A DNA stretch of 64,000 nt, taken from the NCBI RefSeq assembly GCF_001506165.1, contig NZ_CP011427.1, forward strand, positions 3,100,001 through 3,164,000, read 5' to 3'. This DNA comes from Pantoea vagans (GTDB lineage Bacteria; Pseudomonadota; Gammaproteobacteria; Enterobacterales; Enterobacteriaceae). Position 1 is the stretch's first letter; each line of letters begins with the position of its first letter. The notes under the pieces are model-generated. The model ran no database searches. It was given only the letters and a program-made list of their open reading frames with translations, and was not told where the DNA came from. This document shows, piece after piece, positions 8,562 to 17,872 of this stretch. Position numbers and translations under genes: made by a program.

Positions 8562-9293
8562 CTAACCTAAAATCTGGTAATCACGCGCCTGGCTCATGAT
8601 GACACGCGCAATCACCTGCAGGGTTGCCGCTTCATCCAGCGTGAGATACCAGGTTTCATAACGCTTGTTATCCGAGATCACCGCGACCTTTTTGTGCTGC
8701 AGTTGCAGTCGTTTGAGATAGAGTTGATTGTCCAGCGTGAACAGGTAGATGCCATCACCATCAAAGCGCTGCACGCTGATGTCCACAAATAGCTGGTCAC
8801 GCGGTGCGAAGGTTCCTGCCATCGAATCATTGTTCAGGGCGATCAGCCGGATGTACTCCGCAGCCTGACCGTTAAACAGCACGCGCGCTTCATCCAGACC
8901 ATACTCAATCGCTTGAATGGTTTCGACCAGTTCATCACGCGCAGCGATGCCTTGGGCGCTACGCTGCCCAATATCCAGACTCTCAACACGAAATATCGGT
9001 TTTGTATCCCGTCGCGCGGGCGGGTCAATCAACGCGGAGGGTTTCTCCATGCCAAATTGCAACCACTCTACGCGCACGCCTAACAGCTGGCTAAGTGCCA
9101 GCAAATTACTGTCATCTGGAATCGATTGGGCGTTAAACCATTTCCAGACCCCCGGTGTTGAGATCCTGCATCCCCTTTGCTGCAGTGCTTGCGCAACCTG
9201 TTTGTTTCGTCCATGTCCGACAATTCCCGCGCTGTCACACGCGGCAATCAGCCTGGCAGTAAAAGCTTGTCTCGTACTCTCTTTTTTAACCAT
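8562..9293 (-). CDS. CI-like phage repressor (HTH plus S24/LexA-type domain)
   Basis: 243 aa. N-terminal DNA-binding domain (about 10-80, with KQVAQALQQRGCRISTPGVW). The C-terminal S24 domain has Ser157 (NNDSMAG) and Lys194 (LYLKRLQ), 37 residues apart like LexA Ser119/Lys156. No Ala-Gly or Cys-Gly bond is visible in the linker before Ser157, so RecA-driven self-cleavage is not assured. A 15-bp operator motif overlaps its start codon, which suggests autorepression. Only regulator in the phage island. Confidence 0.88.
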   Translation of the reverse strand: MVKKESTRQAFTARLIAACDSAGIVGHGRNKQVAQALQQRGCRISTPGVWKWFNAQSIPDDSNLLALSQLLGVRVEWLQFGMEKPSALIDPPARRDTKPIFRVESLDIGQRSAQGIAARDELVETIQAIEYGLDEARVLFNGQAAEYIRLIALNNDSMAGTFAPRDQLFVDISVQRFDGDGIYLFTLDNQLYLKRLQLQHKKVAVISDNKRYETWYLTLDEAATLQVIARVIMSQARDYQILG

Positions 9294-9375
9294 CAGTTAA
9301 TAATCTGCCATCAGTAAAAGACTGAATGTTATTTTCGTTTTTGCTACCAGTTCATTTTATATTACCGCTGGTTTA
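9286..9375. promoter_or_regulatory. Four operator copies and repressor promoter
   Basis: Copies of a 5-5-5 motif: TTAAC-CATCA-GTTAA (9286-9300, over the start codon), TCTGC-CATCA-GTAAA (9304-9318), TTTGC-TACCA-GTTCA (9340-9354) and ATTAC-CGCTG-GTTTA (9361-9375). On the minus strand TTGGGT, 16 nt, TATAAA forms a possible promoter, with the last copy inside its spacer. This is a classic negative-autoregulation layout. Confidence 0.6.
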
Positions 9376-9597
9376 CTACCCAATTGCTTTTATCAATGAA
9401 GCTGGATGATCATTATCCCCTTCGGCTCGATGGAAACCAGTAATGAATGCCCGACAGCTTGTTCTGACAGGGGTTTTCAGGAATGTTCTGTGGCGCTAAG
9501 ACCAGCGCTTACAGGAAAAAATGGGCGAAAAGACGCTGACGCGCCATAAATGACAGAATTAAATCAAAAAGCTCTGGAAATAACTGGATCGAAAGCC
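9376..9597. other. Intergenic DNA beyond the phage island, no gene seen
   Basis: No ORF with a ribosome site and no tRNA. The E. coli thrW tRNA that follows proA is not visible here. A divergent cro-like gene would be expected on the plus strand but none is convincing. Confidence 0.5.
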
Positions 9598-9624
9598 AAA
9601 AAAAAGGCACCCATCAAGGGTGCC
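9598..9624 (-). terminator. Terminator of proBA
   Basis: GGCACCC/GGGTGCC stem with a 5-nt loop, followed on the minus strand by eight U. It lies 22 nt after the proA stop. Confidence 0.9.
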
Positions 9625-9646
9625 CATTGTGATGCAGGAGCGAAAA

Positions 9647-10900
9647 TTAGCCGCGCAACGTATCGTCGCCCCAGCCAATCCACTTATAGGTTGTCAGCGC
9701 TTCCAGCCCCATCGGACCGCGCGCATGCAGTTTTTGGGTGCTGACCGCCACTTCCGCGCCCAGGCCAAACTGACCGCCGTCGGTGAAACGGGTGCTGGCG
9801 TTAACGTAGACCGCAGAGGAATCGACCTGGTTAACAAAGCGGTTAGCATTGCCAATGCTGCGCGTCAGGATGCCGTCAGAGTGCTGTGTACCGTGCTCGC
9901 GAATATGCGCCACTGCCTCGTCAAGATCGGCGACCAGCTTGACGTTGAGGTCGTTGGACAACCACTCATCGTCGTAATCTTCCGCTTTCACGGCAACCAC
10001 GCTGGCAGGGCCGCTTTGCAGCAGCGCCAATACGTTTTCATCACCGTGTAGCGGAATATTTTCCTGCGCCATACGCTGTAGGAACGCAGGAATAAAACGC
10101 TCGGCCTGATCGCGATGGATCAGTAGCGTCTCCAACGAGTTACAGGCACTTGGGCGCTGTTTCTTGGCGTTAACGATCACGTCCAGTGCCGGTTCTGTCT
10201 CCATGGTTTCATCGAGATAGAGATGGCACACGCCAATACCGCCGGTGATCACCGGGATGGTGGAGTTTTCACGGCACAGCTTGTGCAGGCCCGCGCCGCC
10301 ACGTGGGATCAGCATATCGACGTAGCGATCGAGCTTAAGTAGCTGATTGACCAGCTCACGATCCGGGTTCTCAATCGCCTGCACGGCGCCAGCCGGTAAA
10401 CCATGCTGGGTCAATGCGTTTTGGATCACACGCACCGTGGCTGCGTTAGTGCGGTAAGTCTCTTTGCCGCCGCGCAGAATCGCTGCGTTGCCGGTTTTCA
10501 GGCACAGGGAAGCCACATCAACAGTAACATTAGGACGCGCTTCGTAAATCACGCCAATCACGCCCAGCGGCACACGGCGGCGTTCAATACGTAGACCGCT
10601 GTCCAGCATGCCGCCATCGATCAACTGGCCAACCGGATCGGCAAGACGGCACACCTGGCGCACGTCATCCGCGATGCCTTTCAAACGCTGAGGATTCAGC
10701 GTCAGGCGATCCAGCAAGGCGGCACTCATGCCGTTTTGGCGTGCATCGGCCAGGTCCTGCTCGTTCGCCGCCAGAATGTCAGCGCTTTCCGCTTCCAGAC
10801 GATCGGCAATGGTCAGCAGCACCTGATTTTTTTGTTCGGTAGAGAGTTCCGCCAGTTTGTACGACGCTGCACGCGCCGCTTTACCCATTTCTTCTAACAT
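9647..10900 (-). CDS. proA: Gamma-glutamyl phosphate reductase
   Basis: 417 aa, the E. coli length, and collinear with E. coli ProA. Aldehyde-dehydrogenase-fold enzyme reducing glutamyl-5-phosphate to glutamate semialdehyde with NADPH, second step of proline synthesis in the cytoplasm. The catalytic Cys is in [13 protein letters not shown]; the C-terminus has [15 protein letters not shown]. The second of two adjacent ATGs (10900) has the better spacing from GGAG and matches the E. coli start. It follows proB by 10 nt as one operon. Confidence 0.98.
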   Translation of the reverse strand: MLEEMGKAARAASYKLAELSTEQKNQVLLTIADRLEAESADILAANEQDLADARQNGMSAALLDRLTLNPQRLKGIADDVRQVCRLADPVGQLIDGGMLDSGLRIERRRVPLGVIGVIYEARPNVTVDVASLCLKTGNAAILRGGKETYRTNAATVRVIQNALTQHGLPAGAVQAIENPDRELVNQLLKLDRYVDMLIPRGGAGLHKLCRENSTIPVITGGIGVCHLYLDETMETEPALDVIVNAKKQRPSACNSLETLLIHRDQAERFIPAFLQRMAQENIPLHGDENVLALLQSGPASVVAVKAEDYDDEWLSNDLNVKLVADLDEAVAHIREHGTQHSDGILTRSIGNANRFVNQVDSSAVYVNASTRFTDGGQFGLGAEVAVSTQKLHARGPMGLEALTTYKWIGWGDDTLRG

Positions 10901-10910
10901 CATCCGCTCC

Positions 10911-12014
10911 TTAACTGACGATCATGTCGTCGCGGTGTACCGCAACCGGGCCGTATTCGTAACCCAGAATATCGCCAATTTCCTGGCTATGATGACCTGC
11001 AATCATGCGCATCGCATCGCTGTTGTAGCGGGTGACGCCGTGTGCAATATCGCGGCCCTGCAAGCTACGAATGCGGATCACTTCACCACGAGAGAAGTTA
11101 CCCTGCACTTCACGGATGCCTTTCGGCAGCAGCGAACTGCCACGCTCCAGCACCGCTGCCAGCGCGCCATCATCAATGGTGATTTCACCGGCTGGCGGTG
11201 CACCGAAGATCCAGCGCTTGCGGTTTTCCAGCGGCGACTGCTGCGCGTGAAAACGGGTGCCCACCGGCTTGCCGTACAGCACATCGCTGATTACATCCGG
11301 GCGGCTGCCTGCGGCGATGATCACGTCAATACCTGCGCGACAGGCGACATCGGCGGCCTGCAATTTCGTGGCCATGCCACCGGTGCCCAGACCCGAAACG
11401 CTGCCTCCAGCGAGCGTACGCAGCGCGTCATCAATCTGATGCACATCGCTGATCAGCTCGGCTTCCGGATTGGTGCGAGGATCGGCGGTGAACAAGCCCT
11501 GCTGATCGGTCAGCAACAGCAGTTTATCTGCGCCACCGAGCATCGCCGCTAGTGCCGACAGGTTGTCGTTATCGCCCACTTTGATTTCAGCGGTGGCAAC
11601 GGCATCGTTCTCGTTGATCACCGGAACAATATGGTTGTCGAGCAGCGCACGCAGCATGTCACGCGCGTAAAGGAAGCGTTCACGGTCTTCCATATCGGCG
11701 CGCGTCAGCAGCATCTGCCCGATATGAATGCCGTAAATGGAGAACAGCTGTTCCCACAGTTGAATCAAACGGCTCTGCCCCACCGCAGCCAGCAGCTGCT
11801 TTGAGGCGATGGTAGGCGGCAGTTCGGGGTAACCCAGGTGTTCGCGTCCAGCGGCAATCGCGCCAGAGGTGACGATAACGATACGATGACCCGCCGCGTG
11901 CAGTTGCGCACACTGACGAACCAGCTCCACCATGTGCGCCCGATTCAGCCGACGTGAACCGCCGGTGAGGACGCTGGTACCCAACTTGACCACAAGGGTC
12001 TGACTGCCACTCAT
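10911..12014 (-). CDS. proB: Glutamate 5-kinase
   Basis: 367 aa. Amino-acid-kinase domain from residue 5 ([13 protein letters not shown]) to about 260, with NENDAVAT and [12 protein letters not shown], then a C-terminal PUA domain (about 275-360). Phosphorylates glutamate and is the feedback-controlled first step of proline synthesis. Length and order proB-proA match E. coli. Confidence 0.98.
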   Translation of the reverse strand: MSGSQTLVVKLGTSVLTGGSRRLNRAHMVELVRQCAQLHAAGHRIVIVTSGAIAAGREHLGYPELPPTIASKQLLAAVGQSRLIQLWEQLFSIYGIHIGQMLLTRADMEDRERFLYARDMLRALLDNHIVPVINENDAVATAEIKVGDNDNLSALAAMLGGADKLLLLTDQQGLFTADPRTNPEAELISDVHQIDDALRTLAGGSVSGLGTGGMATKLQAADVACRAGIDVIIAAGSRPDVISDVLYGKPVGTRFHAQQSPLENRKRWIFGAPPAGEITIDDGALAAVLERGSSLLPKGIREVQGNFSRGEVIRIRSLQGRDIAHGVTRYNSDAMRMIAGHHSQEIGDILGYEYGPVAVHRDDMIVS

Positions 12015-12162
12015 GTTTTTCCTGCCATGTAAGAAAAAATTCTGCGAAGGGACGTTTTATCAGGAGTCAGCGAGGAAGCCAACAGCAGCAAGGGGAAAAG
12101 CACAAAAATCCCCTGACAATGCGGTAGACCAAAAGTTCGCAATTAACAAGAAATCAGAAAAA

Positions 12163-12180
12163 CTGTCATAAAACTTTCAT
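12163..12180 (+). promoter_or_regulatory. PhoB box upstream of phoE
   Basis: CTGTCAT-AAAA-CTTTCAT, two 7-bp direct repeats with a 4-nt spacer, nearly the PhoB consensus. It lies 80 nt before the porin start and supports phosphate-starvation control and the phoE name. Confidence 0.85.
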
Positions 12181-12259
12181 CGCTAAACGGTAAAACGTCC
12201 CGTGTTTTACAAACCCTTTCAAGGGTACAACAAATTTTACTCATTGGGATTGATAGCAA

Positions 12260-13375
12260 ATGAAGAAGAGCACACTGGCATTAGTCGTTTCTGCGTTGGC
12301 ACTGACCTCCGCTGCACACGCCGCAGAAGTTTATAACAAAGACGGTAACAAACTGGACTTCTACGGCCGCGTTAAAGCTGAGCACTACTTCAGCGATGCG
12401 GATTCCAACAACGGTGACAAATCTTACGTTCGTATCGGCTTCAAAGGTCAGACTCAGATCAACGATCTGATGACCGGCTACGGCCAGTGGGAATATCAGT
12501 ACAACGTCAACAACTCTGAAGGTTCTGACGCGAACGCAGGCAACAAAACCCGTCTGGGCTTTGCGGGTCTGAAATTCGGTCAGTACGGTTCATTCGACTA
12601 TGGTCGTAACTACGGCGTGCTGTACGACGTAGAAGCATGGACTGACGTATTCCCAGAGTTTGGTGGTGACGGTACTGCGCGTTCTGATAACTTCATGACG
12701 CAGCGTACTACCGGTGTGGCGACTTACCGCAACAGCAACTTCTTTGGTCTGGTTGATGGCCTGCGCTTCGCGCTGCAATACCAGGGCAAAAACGATGACA
12801 AAACCGCTAACGCCCGTGGTACTGCCACTGACGGTACTCGCCAGAACGGCGACGGTTACGGCGCATCTCTGGGTTACACCATCGGTGATACCGGTGTGAG
12901 CCTGATGACGGCAATTACCTCTTCTAACACCACTCTGGCGCAGAAAAACCGCGTTTATGGCGGCGGTGATAAAGCGGATTCATGGGGTGCAGGTCTGAAG
13001 TATGACGCCAACAGCGTTTACCTGGCCGCTATCTACACTGAAACCCGCAACATGACCCCGTTCAGCGGAACCTATCAGGGTGCTTCAATTTCTGGTGCAG
13101 CTAACAAAGCACAGAACATTGAATTGGTTGCACAGTATCAGTTCGACTTCGGCCTGCGTCCGTCTATCGGCTACGTGCAGACCAAAGGCAAAGATATGGA
13201 AAACGGTATCGGCGACGCGGATCTGGTTAAATACATCGACGTTGGCGCGACTTACTACTTCAACAAAAACATGTCTACCTTCGTTGATTACAAAATCAAC
13301 CAGCTGGACGACAACAACAAACTGGGTCTGAACAACGACGACATCGTTGCTGTTGGTCTGACTTACCAGTTCTAA
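12260..13375 (+). CDS. phoE: Outer-membrane porin PhoE
   Basis: 371 aa. A 21-residue signal peptide ends ...TSAAHA, then [17 protein letters not shown] opens a 16-strand general porin barrel ending in the canonical YQF. The PEFGGDG segment in loop 3 (constriction) is present. Assignment to PhoE rather than OmpC/OmpF rests on the PhoB box and on gene order proB-phoE-crl-frsA-gpt as in E. coli. Forms anion-preferring trimeric pores under phosphate limitation in E. coli. Confidence 0.88.
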   Translation: MKKSTLALVVSALALTSAAHAAEVYNKDGNKLDFYGRVKAEHYFSDADSNNGDKSYVRIGFKGQTQINDLMTGYGQWEYQYNVNNSEGSDANAGNKTRLGFAGLKFGQYGSFDYGRNYGVLYDVEAWTDVFPEFGGDGTARSDNFMTQRTTGVATYRNSNFFGLVDGLRFALQYQGKNDDKTANARGTATDGTRQNGDGYGASLGYTIGDTGVSLMTAITSSNTTLAQKNRVYGGGDKADSWGAGLKYDANSVYLAAIYTETRNMTPFSGTYQGASISGAANKAQNIELVAQYQFDFGLRPSIGYVQTKGKDMENGIGDADLVKYIDVGATYYFNKNMSTFVDYKINQLDDNNKLGLNNDDIVAVGLTYQF

Positions 13376-13404
13376 GTTGTTAGCGTTACCCTCAATGTGT
13401 CCAT

Positions 13405-13438
13405 AAAAAAAGAGCCGGCTCATCACCGGCTCTTTCTT
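13405..13438. terminator. Bidirectional terminator between phoE and crl
   Basis: AGAGCCGG/CCGGCTCT stem (13411-13433) with a 7-nt loop. It has T-rich sequence on the plus side and seven A before it, which gives a strong U-run for the convergent crl transcript. Confidence 0.85.
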
Positions 13439-13474
13439 CGTTTGTGTTTCGGGCGGCCTTCAGGTCCTGCAAAA

Positions 13475-13876
13475 TCAGGCACTCAACTTAACGGGCTCTT
13501 CTTTAAATCCTGCCGCGGGTTTGAGATCCAGTTTTTGATCTTTTAACACAGCTTTCAGGCGCTCGTGGAAGTTACGCAGCGTGCTTTCCACTTTCTCGTT
13601 GTTCTCTTTGCCCTTAATCGCCGCCACACTCCAGTCTCCGTCTTTATCAAACAGACCAAAGTGATATTCGTACGTGAAGTGATCCTCTTGCGCTTCCAGA
13701 TTCATCCACCAGCCCCAGAATTCCCGACTTTCTGGTGCAGGCTTCACGTTGACACAGGCTGCCAGACAATCAAAAAAGAAGCGGGTCTCTTCACATTTTC
13801 CTTCACGGATATACGGCCCCAATTCGGTGAAGCGCTTAAGCAGGCGACTACGGGGGTGACCACTCGGTAACGTCAT
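13475..13876 (-). CDS. crl: Sigma-S-binding holoenzyme assembly factor Crl
   Basis: 133 aa, E. coli Crl length. Recognised by [17 protein letters not shown] at the N-terminus and [12 protein letters not shown] in the middle. Crl binds RpoS and helps it form holoenzyme at low sigma-S levels, promoting stationary-phase and curli genes. Located between phoE and frsA as in E. coli. Confidence 0.96.
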   Translation of the reverse strand: MTLPSGHPRSRLLKRFTELGPYIREGKCEETRFFFDCLAACVNVKPAPESREFWGWWMNLEAQEDHFTYEYHFGLFDKDGDWSVAAIKGKENNEKVESTLRNFHERLKAVLKDQKLDLKPAAGFKEEPVKLSA

Positions 13877-13984
13877 GCTAATTCTCCCTCAAATAACCGT
13901 AAATTGGCTCTCGTTGCCCTCATTTCGCGCGCAACGCAAACTTTCCCGGATATAAGTTGTAGCAGAGAACGCGTTTTTTGCCAG

Positions 13985-15232
13985 TCAGACACCCAATTGT
14001 TTTGCCAGCCAGTCACAAATTTGATTTAGCGCCTTCTCGAAACTGGAGAACACCGGCTTGGTCGGGATCGCCAACACCTTGCCCTGCGCGGAGGAGTTAG
14101 CAATCAACTGAGCCTCTTCCTCAGGGCTAAACAGATCATCCGGCCAGTAGGCGGCCAGCATCGGCGTCGGCGTGCGACGCCCTAGCAGCCCCTGCACTTT
14201 CAGCGAATAGCGATTGAGCTCAATGCGCAAATTGCTGTCAGAAGCGGAGGACATACCCAGACGACTGGCCAGCATATCCATATACATATCCGGCAACTGC
14301 TGTTGACGTTGTGTATCGACAAACACGTTGTGCACCATGGCGCCGAGCGTTGCCACTGCGCGCAGACGCGGTACTTCCAGATAGGCGAGTCGTGTGGCCA
14401 CATTGGCACCAAAACGATAACCAAACAGCGCGACACGGGTGTGATCGATCCACGGGACGTTGCTTAGCTCTCGCAGCACATGTTGATGGACTTGGCTGGT
14501 GTCCTGATTCAGCGTCCATTTACTGCTGAACCCAACCGAAGGCATATCCAGTGTCAGCATGGCAATGCCGCGCGGGGCGAGGTAGTCATGGAACAGGCGA
14601 TAATGGTCGCTTTGCAGTGAATCCAGGCCACCACACAGCAGCACGGTAGGATACGGCGCTTCGGCCTGAGCCGGCATATGCAGGAACCCCGTCACCGGAC
14701 TGCCGCCAGCAATCTGAAAGGTGAGCGCTTTAAGCTCGCCTGGCAAACGTTTTGTGGCTTCTTCGTAGGCTCTGTTCGCCAGCACCTGCGCCTGGTCTGC
14801 CAGTTCATCGCCCTTTATATAAGGATAAGCGGCGATGCTGTAGAGGTTTGAGGCGTGAAGCCACTGCTGGCCTGCTTCGTCATGATTTTCATTCTGCATG
14901 GCAAGCTGCTGCCACAGGGCGGCCTGCTTCGACCATTCGTAATTCCAGTTGCCGCTGCGATAGCCAATCACCGTGTCCAACTGTGTATCATCCGTGTGTT
15001 CAAGATCGCAGATGGCAATACGAGCCAGCACTTCACTGATCTCTTGTGGAGTCAGGCCACGCCACGTCCACAACAGTTTGTTGAGCATACGATACCAGCA
15101 GCGCTGAGTATCGCCTTCAAGGGCACTGTGCACCTGCATCGTGTGATGATGTTGGCGATGCACCAGTGAGGAGGTTTCAGGGTGTTTAAAGCGGGGCTTA
15201 AAAAGCTCTTCGCTGAGGTTTTTATCCGACAT
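13985..15232 (-). CDS. frsA: Esterase-like protein FrsA
   Basis: 415 aa. DUF1100 alpha/beta-hydrolase, collinear with E. coli FrsA ([17 protein letters not shown] at the N-terminus, [18 protein letters not shown] in the middle). The nucleophile elbow reads GYRFGAN, without the Ser of GxSxG, as in other FrsA proteins. Known in E. coli to bind enzyme IIA-Glc and influence fermentation/respiration balance. ATG 15232 aligns with the E. coli start; ATG 15241 lies only 1-2 nt from the GGGAG ribosome site. Confidence 0.95.
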   Translation of the reverse strand: MSDKNLSEELFKPRFKHPETSSLVHRQHHHTMQVHSALEGDTQRCWYRMLNKLLWTWRGLTPQEISEVLARIAICDLEHTDDTQLDTVIGYRSGNWNYEWSKQAALWQQLAMQNENHDEAGQQWLHASNLYSIAAYPYIKGDELADQAQVLANRAYEEATKRLPGELKALTFQIAGGSPVTGFLHMPAQAEAPYPTVLLCGGLDSLQSDHYRLFHDYLAPRGIAMLTLDMPSVGFSSKWTLNQDTSQVHQHVLRELSNVPWIDHTRVALFGYRFGANVATRLAYLEVPRLRAVATLGAMVHNVFVDTQRQQQLPDMYMDMLASRLGMSSASDSNLRIELNRYSLKVQGLLGRRTPTPMLAAYWPDDLFSPEEEAQLIANSSAQGKVLAIPTKPVFSSFEKALNQICDWLAKQLGV

Positions 15233-15312
15233 CTTAGCCATTCTCCCGCGATAGTCGCATCAATGCCTAAGAGTGTACTGCACCCGCAAGATGGGTGCGA
15301 GGCGTAGAAAGC

Positions 15313-15339
15313 ACAACGCCCGGCATAACCGGGCGTTGT
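15313..15339 (-). terminator. Hairpin downstream of gpt
   Basis: Perfect 11-bp stem ACAACGCCCGG/CCGGGCGTTGT with loop CATAA, 15 nt past the gpt stop. The U-run is weak on either strand. Confidence 0.65.
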
Positions 15340-15353
15340 TTGCGATGCATCAA

Positions 15354-15812
15354 TTAGCTTTTGACGATTGGCGGAATGTACACCACGCCCATGTCCCAAG
15401 GCTGCTCGATCCAGGTGTTCTGGGGAATATCGACAATGTAGTCGTCCACCAGTGCACGACCCGCAGGTTTCGCGAAAATGGTACAGAAACGCGCTTTTGG
15501 ATACATATCGCGGATGGCTTGTGCAGTACCGCCGGTATCGACCAAATCATCGATCACGATGAAGCCTTCACCATCGCCTTCCGCACGCTTCAGCACTTTC
15601 ATTTCGCGCTGATGATCGTGGTCATAGCTTGAGATGCACACGGTATCGACGTAGCGAATACCCAGTTCACGTGCCAGCAGCGATGCCGGAACCAGACCAC
15701 CACGGCTCACCGCGATGATACCTTTCCACTGTTCCACAGGAAGCAGGCGCTGGGCCAGTTTACGGGCATGGATCTGCAACATGTCCCAGGTGACGACGTA
15801 TTTTTCGCTCAT
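15354..15812 (-). CDS. gpt: Xanthine-guanine phosphoribosyltransferase
   Basis: 152 aa, exact E. coli length. PRPP-binding motif [14 protein letters not shown] and [13 protein letters not shown]. Salvages guanine and xanthine (weakly hypoxanthine) to nucleotides; peripheral to the inner membrane. Start MSEKYVVTW matches the family; the 14 codons upstream are ignored. Divergent from pepD. Confidence 0.97.
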   Translation of the reverse strand: MSEKYVVTWDMLQIHARKLAQRLLPVEQWKGIIAVSRGGLVPASLLARELGIRYVDTVCISSYDHDHQREMKVLKRAEGDGEGFIVIDDLVDTGGTAQAIRDMYPKARFCTIFAKPAGRALVDDYIVDIPQNTWIEQPWDMGVVYIPPIVKS

Positions 15813-16066
15813 AAAAGAAATCCCGACCAACAATGTTGGTTTAAAAATAGGCAAGGGGGAAAAGGTTGCGCGAGATTATAAGGATCTGACGCGTTAAAAA
15901 CCAGCATCTGTCGCATTGGATGCAGGATTTTAGCGCAGGCAAGTACGCACCCGGTGAAAAACAGTGATATTCTCAGCCACATCACGTCAGATGTGCTGAC
16001 GGCGATCTTTCACTGGAACCCCGCGTGCGAGCGGTATGTCCGCCACGCTGACACAGGAGACGCGTT

Positions 16067-17527
16067 GTGTCTGAATTGTCGCAACTTTCCCCCCAACCGC
16101 TGTGGGATATTTTCGCTAAAATTTGCTCCATCCCGCATCCTTCTTATCATGAAGAAGCACTGGCTGAACACGTTGTTAGCTGGGCAAAAGAGCAAGGTTT
16201 TTGGGTTGAGCGCGATCAGGTCGGCAATATCCTGATTCGTAAACCCGCCACCGCCGGTATGGAAAAGCGTACCCCGGTCGCGCTACAGGCACACCTTGAT
16301 ATGGTGCCGCAGAAGAACAACGACACGGTGCACGACTTCACGAAAGATCCGATTCAACCTTATGTTGATGGCGAGTGGGTGAAAGCGCGTGGCACCACCT
16401 TGGGTGCCGACAACGGCATTGGTATGGCTTCAGCGCTGGCGGTACTGGCTGATAGCAGCCTGACGCACGGTCCACTGGAAGTGCTGCTGACCATGACCGA
16501 AGAGTCCGGCATGGACGGGGCTTTTGGTCTCCAGCCAAACTGGTTGCAGGCAGATATCCTGATCAACACCGATTCGGAAGAAGAGGGTGAGATCTACATG
16601 GGTTGTGCCGGGGGTATCGACTTCATCACCACCCTGCCACTGAGCCGTGAGGCCGTTCCTGCTGGCTTTGAAACCCTGAAATTAACCCTGAAGGGTTTGA
16701 AAGGCGGCCATTCCGGCGCAGACATTCATCACGGTCTGGGCAACGCCAACAAACTGTTAGCGCGCTTCTTTGCGGTTCATGCGCAAGAACTGGACGTACG
16801 TCTGATTGAATTCACCGGCGGTACGCTGCGCAATGCTATCCCGCGTGAAGCCTTTGCGACCCTGGCAATCGACAGCCACAAAGTGGATGCGCTGAAATCG
16901 GCTGCGGCCCATTTCCAGGCCACGCTACTGAATGAACTGGGTATTAAAGAGAAGAACATTGCGCTCGTTACCGAGCCATTGGCGCATCAGGCCCAGGCGC
17001 TGACCACTGACAGCCGCGATCGCTTCATTAACCTGCTGAACAGCACTCCGAACGGCGTGATCCGCAACTCTGACGTGGCTAAAGGTGTGGTGGAAACCTC
17101 ACTGAACGTCGGTGTGGTGACCATGGATCAGGACAACGCCGAAATCATTTGCCTGATTCGTTCACTGATCGATACCGGCAAAGACTGGGTGGTTGAAACC
17201 CTGACCTCGTTGGGCCAGTTGGCTGGCGCGAAAACCGCACCGAAAGGCGGCTATCCGGGCTGGCAGCCTGATGCCGATTCGCCAGTGATGGCGCTGACGC
17301 GTAAAACCTATGAAGCGCTGTTTGGCAAAACGCCAAACATTCAGGTGATTCACGCCGGTCTGGAGTGTGGTCTGTTCAAGAAGCCTTATCCAAACATGGA
17401 TATGGTATCGATTGGGCCGACCATCACCGGGCCGCACTCGCCTGATGAGCAAGTGCACATTGAGAGCGTGGGTCTGTACTGGAAACTGCTGACCGCGTTG
17501 CTGAATGTAGTGCCAGAAAAGGCGTAA
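16067..17527 (+). CDS. pepD: Cytosol non-specific dipeptidase (aminoacyl-histidine dipeptidase)
   Basis: 486 aa, M20 family. Zn ligands can be seen in VALQAHLDMV, GTTLGADNGIG, TEESGMDG and the C-terminal HAGLECG. Hydrolyses Xaa-His and many other dipeptides. The start is GTG 16067, preceded by AGGAG; MSELSQLSPQPLWDIF matches E. coli. Same divergent gpt/pepD arrangement as in E. coli. Confidence 0.97.
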   Translation: MSELSQLSPQPLWDIFAKICSIPHPSYHEEALAEHVVSWAKEQGFWVERDQVGNILIRKPATAGMEKRTPVALQAHLDMVPQKNNDTVHDFTKDPIQPYVDGEWVKARGTTLGADNGIGMASALAVLADSSLTHGPLEVLLTMTEESGMDGAFGLQPNWLQADILINTDSEEEGEIYMGCAGGIDFITTLPLSREAVPAGFETLKLTLKGLKGGHSGADIHHGLGNANKLLARFFAVHAQELDVRLIEFTGGTLRNAIPREAFATLAIDSHKVDALKSAAAHFQATLLNELGIKEKNIALVTEPLAHQAQALTTDSRDRFINLLNSTPNGVIRNSDVAKGVVETSLNVGVVTMDQDNAEIICLIRSLIDTGKDWVVETLTSLGQLAGAKTAPKGGYPGWQPDADSPVMALTRKTYEALFGKTPNIQVIHAGLECGLFKKPYPNMDMVSIGPTITGPHSPDEQVHIESVGLYWKLLTALLNVVPEKA

Positions 17528-17570
17528 GTTTGCGCTTTCGGGCGGCCTGAAGGCCGCCGCGACGATTCAG

Positions 17571-17595
17571 AACCAGGCTAAGGCCTGGTTTTTTT
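17571..17595 (+). terminator. Terminator of pepD
   Basis: AACCAGGC/GCCTGGTT stem, 4-nt loop and a run of seven T, 44 nt after the stop. Confidence 0.93.
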
Positions 17596-17742
17596 ATGCT
17601 GATAGCCAGGGACTCCCCTACAAATTGCAGCAAACTATCTGTAGCGGCGGCATACAGGCCACCCGGAGATCACAGCACATTCCTCTACAAATCACCTTTA
17701 CAACCACCCTATTTCACCACCTCTTACCTTATCGCCAGTTTT

Positions 17743-17774
17743 AGACGCCGTTATGTCCAGATGTCTGGATGGCT
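17743..17774 (+). promoter_or_regulatory. Tandem MetJ-box array upstream of the ribose-type ABC importer
   Basis: Four consecutive 8-mers in register, AGACGCCG, TTATGTCC, AGATGTCT and GGATGGCT, match the MetJ half-box AGACGTCT at 6, 4, 7 and 5 of 8 positions. TAATAA follows directly and could be a -10, so MetJ with SAM would block the promoter. The rest of 17596-17872 holds no gene. Confidence 0.65.
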
Positions 17775-17872
17775 AATAAGATTTCGTGCTAGCTTATGCG
17801 CTTTCGTTTGTTGCCCCGCGTTATGGCTTCAGAAAAAATGCGACCCACTACCTCTATTAAAGGCCTGACTCA

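Noticed and set aside
8446..9475. Possible LexA boxes near the phage repressor
   Set aside because: I looked for CTGT-N8-ACAG-like sites to support SOS control of the lysis module; none matched well.
9376..9597. A thrW-like tRNA or an attachment site beside proA
   Set aside because: No cloverleaf, T-loop GGTTCGA or long direct repeat with the other end of the island could be found by eye.
9550..9744. ORF of 64 codons downstream of proA on the plus strand
   Set aside because: It runs through the proBA terminator hairpin and into proA antisense, has no ribosome site and no recognisable protein.
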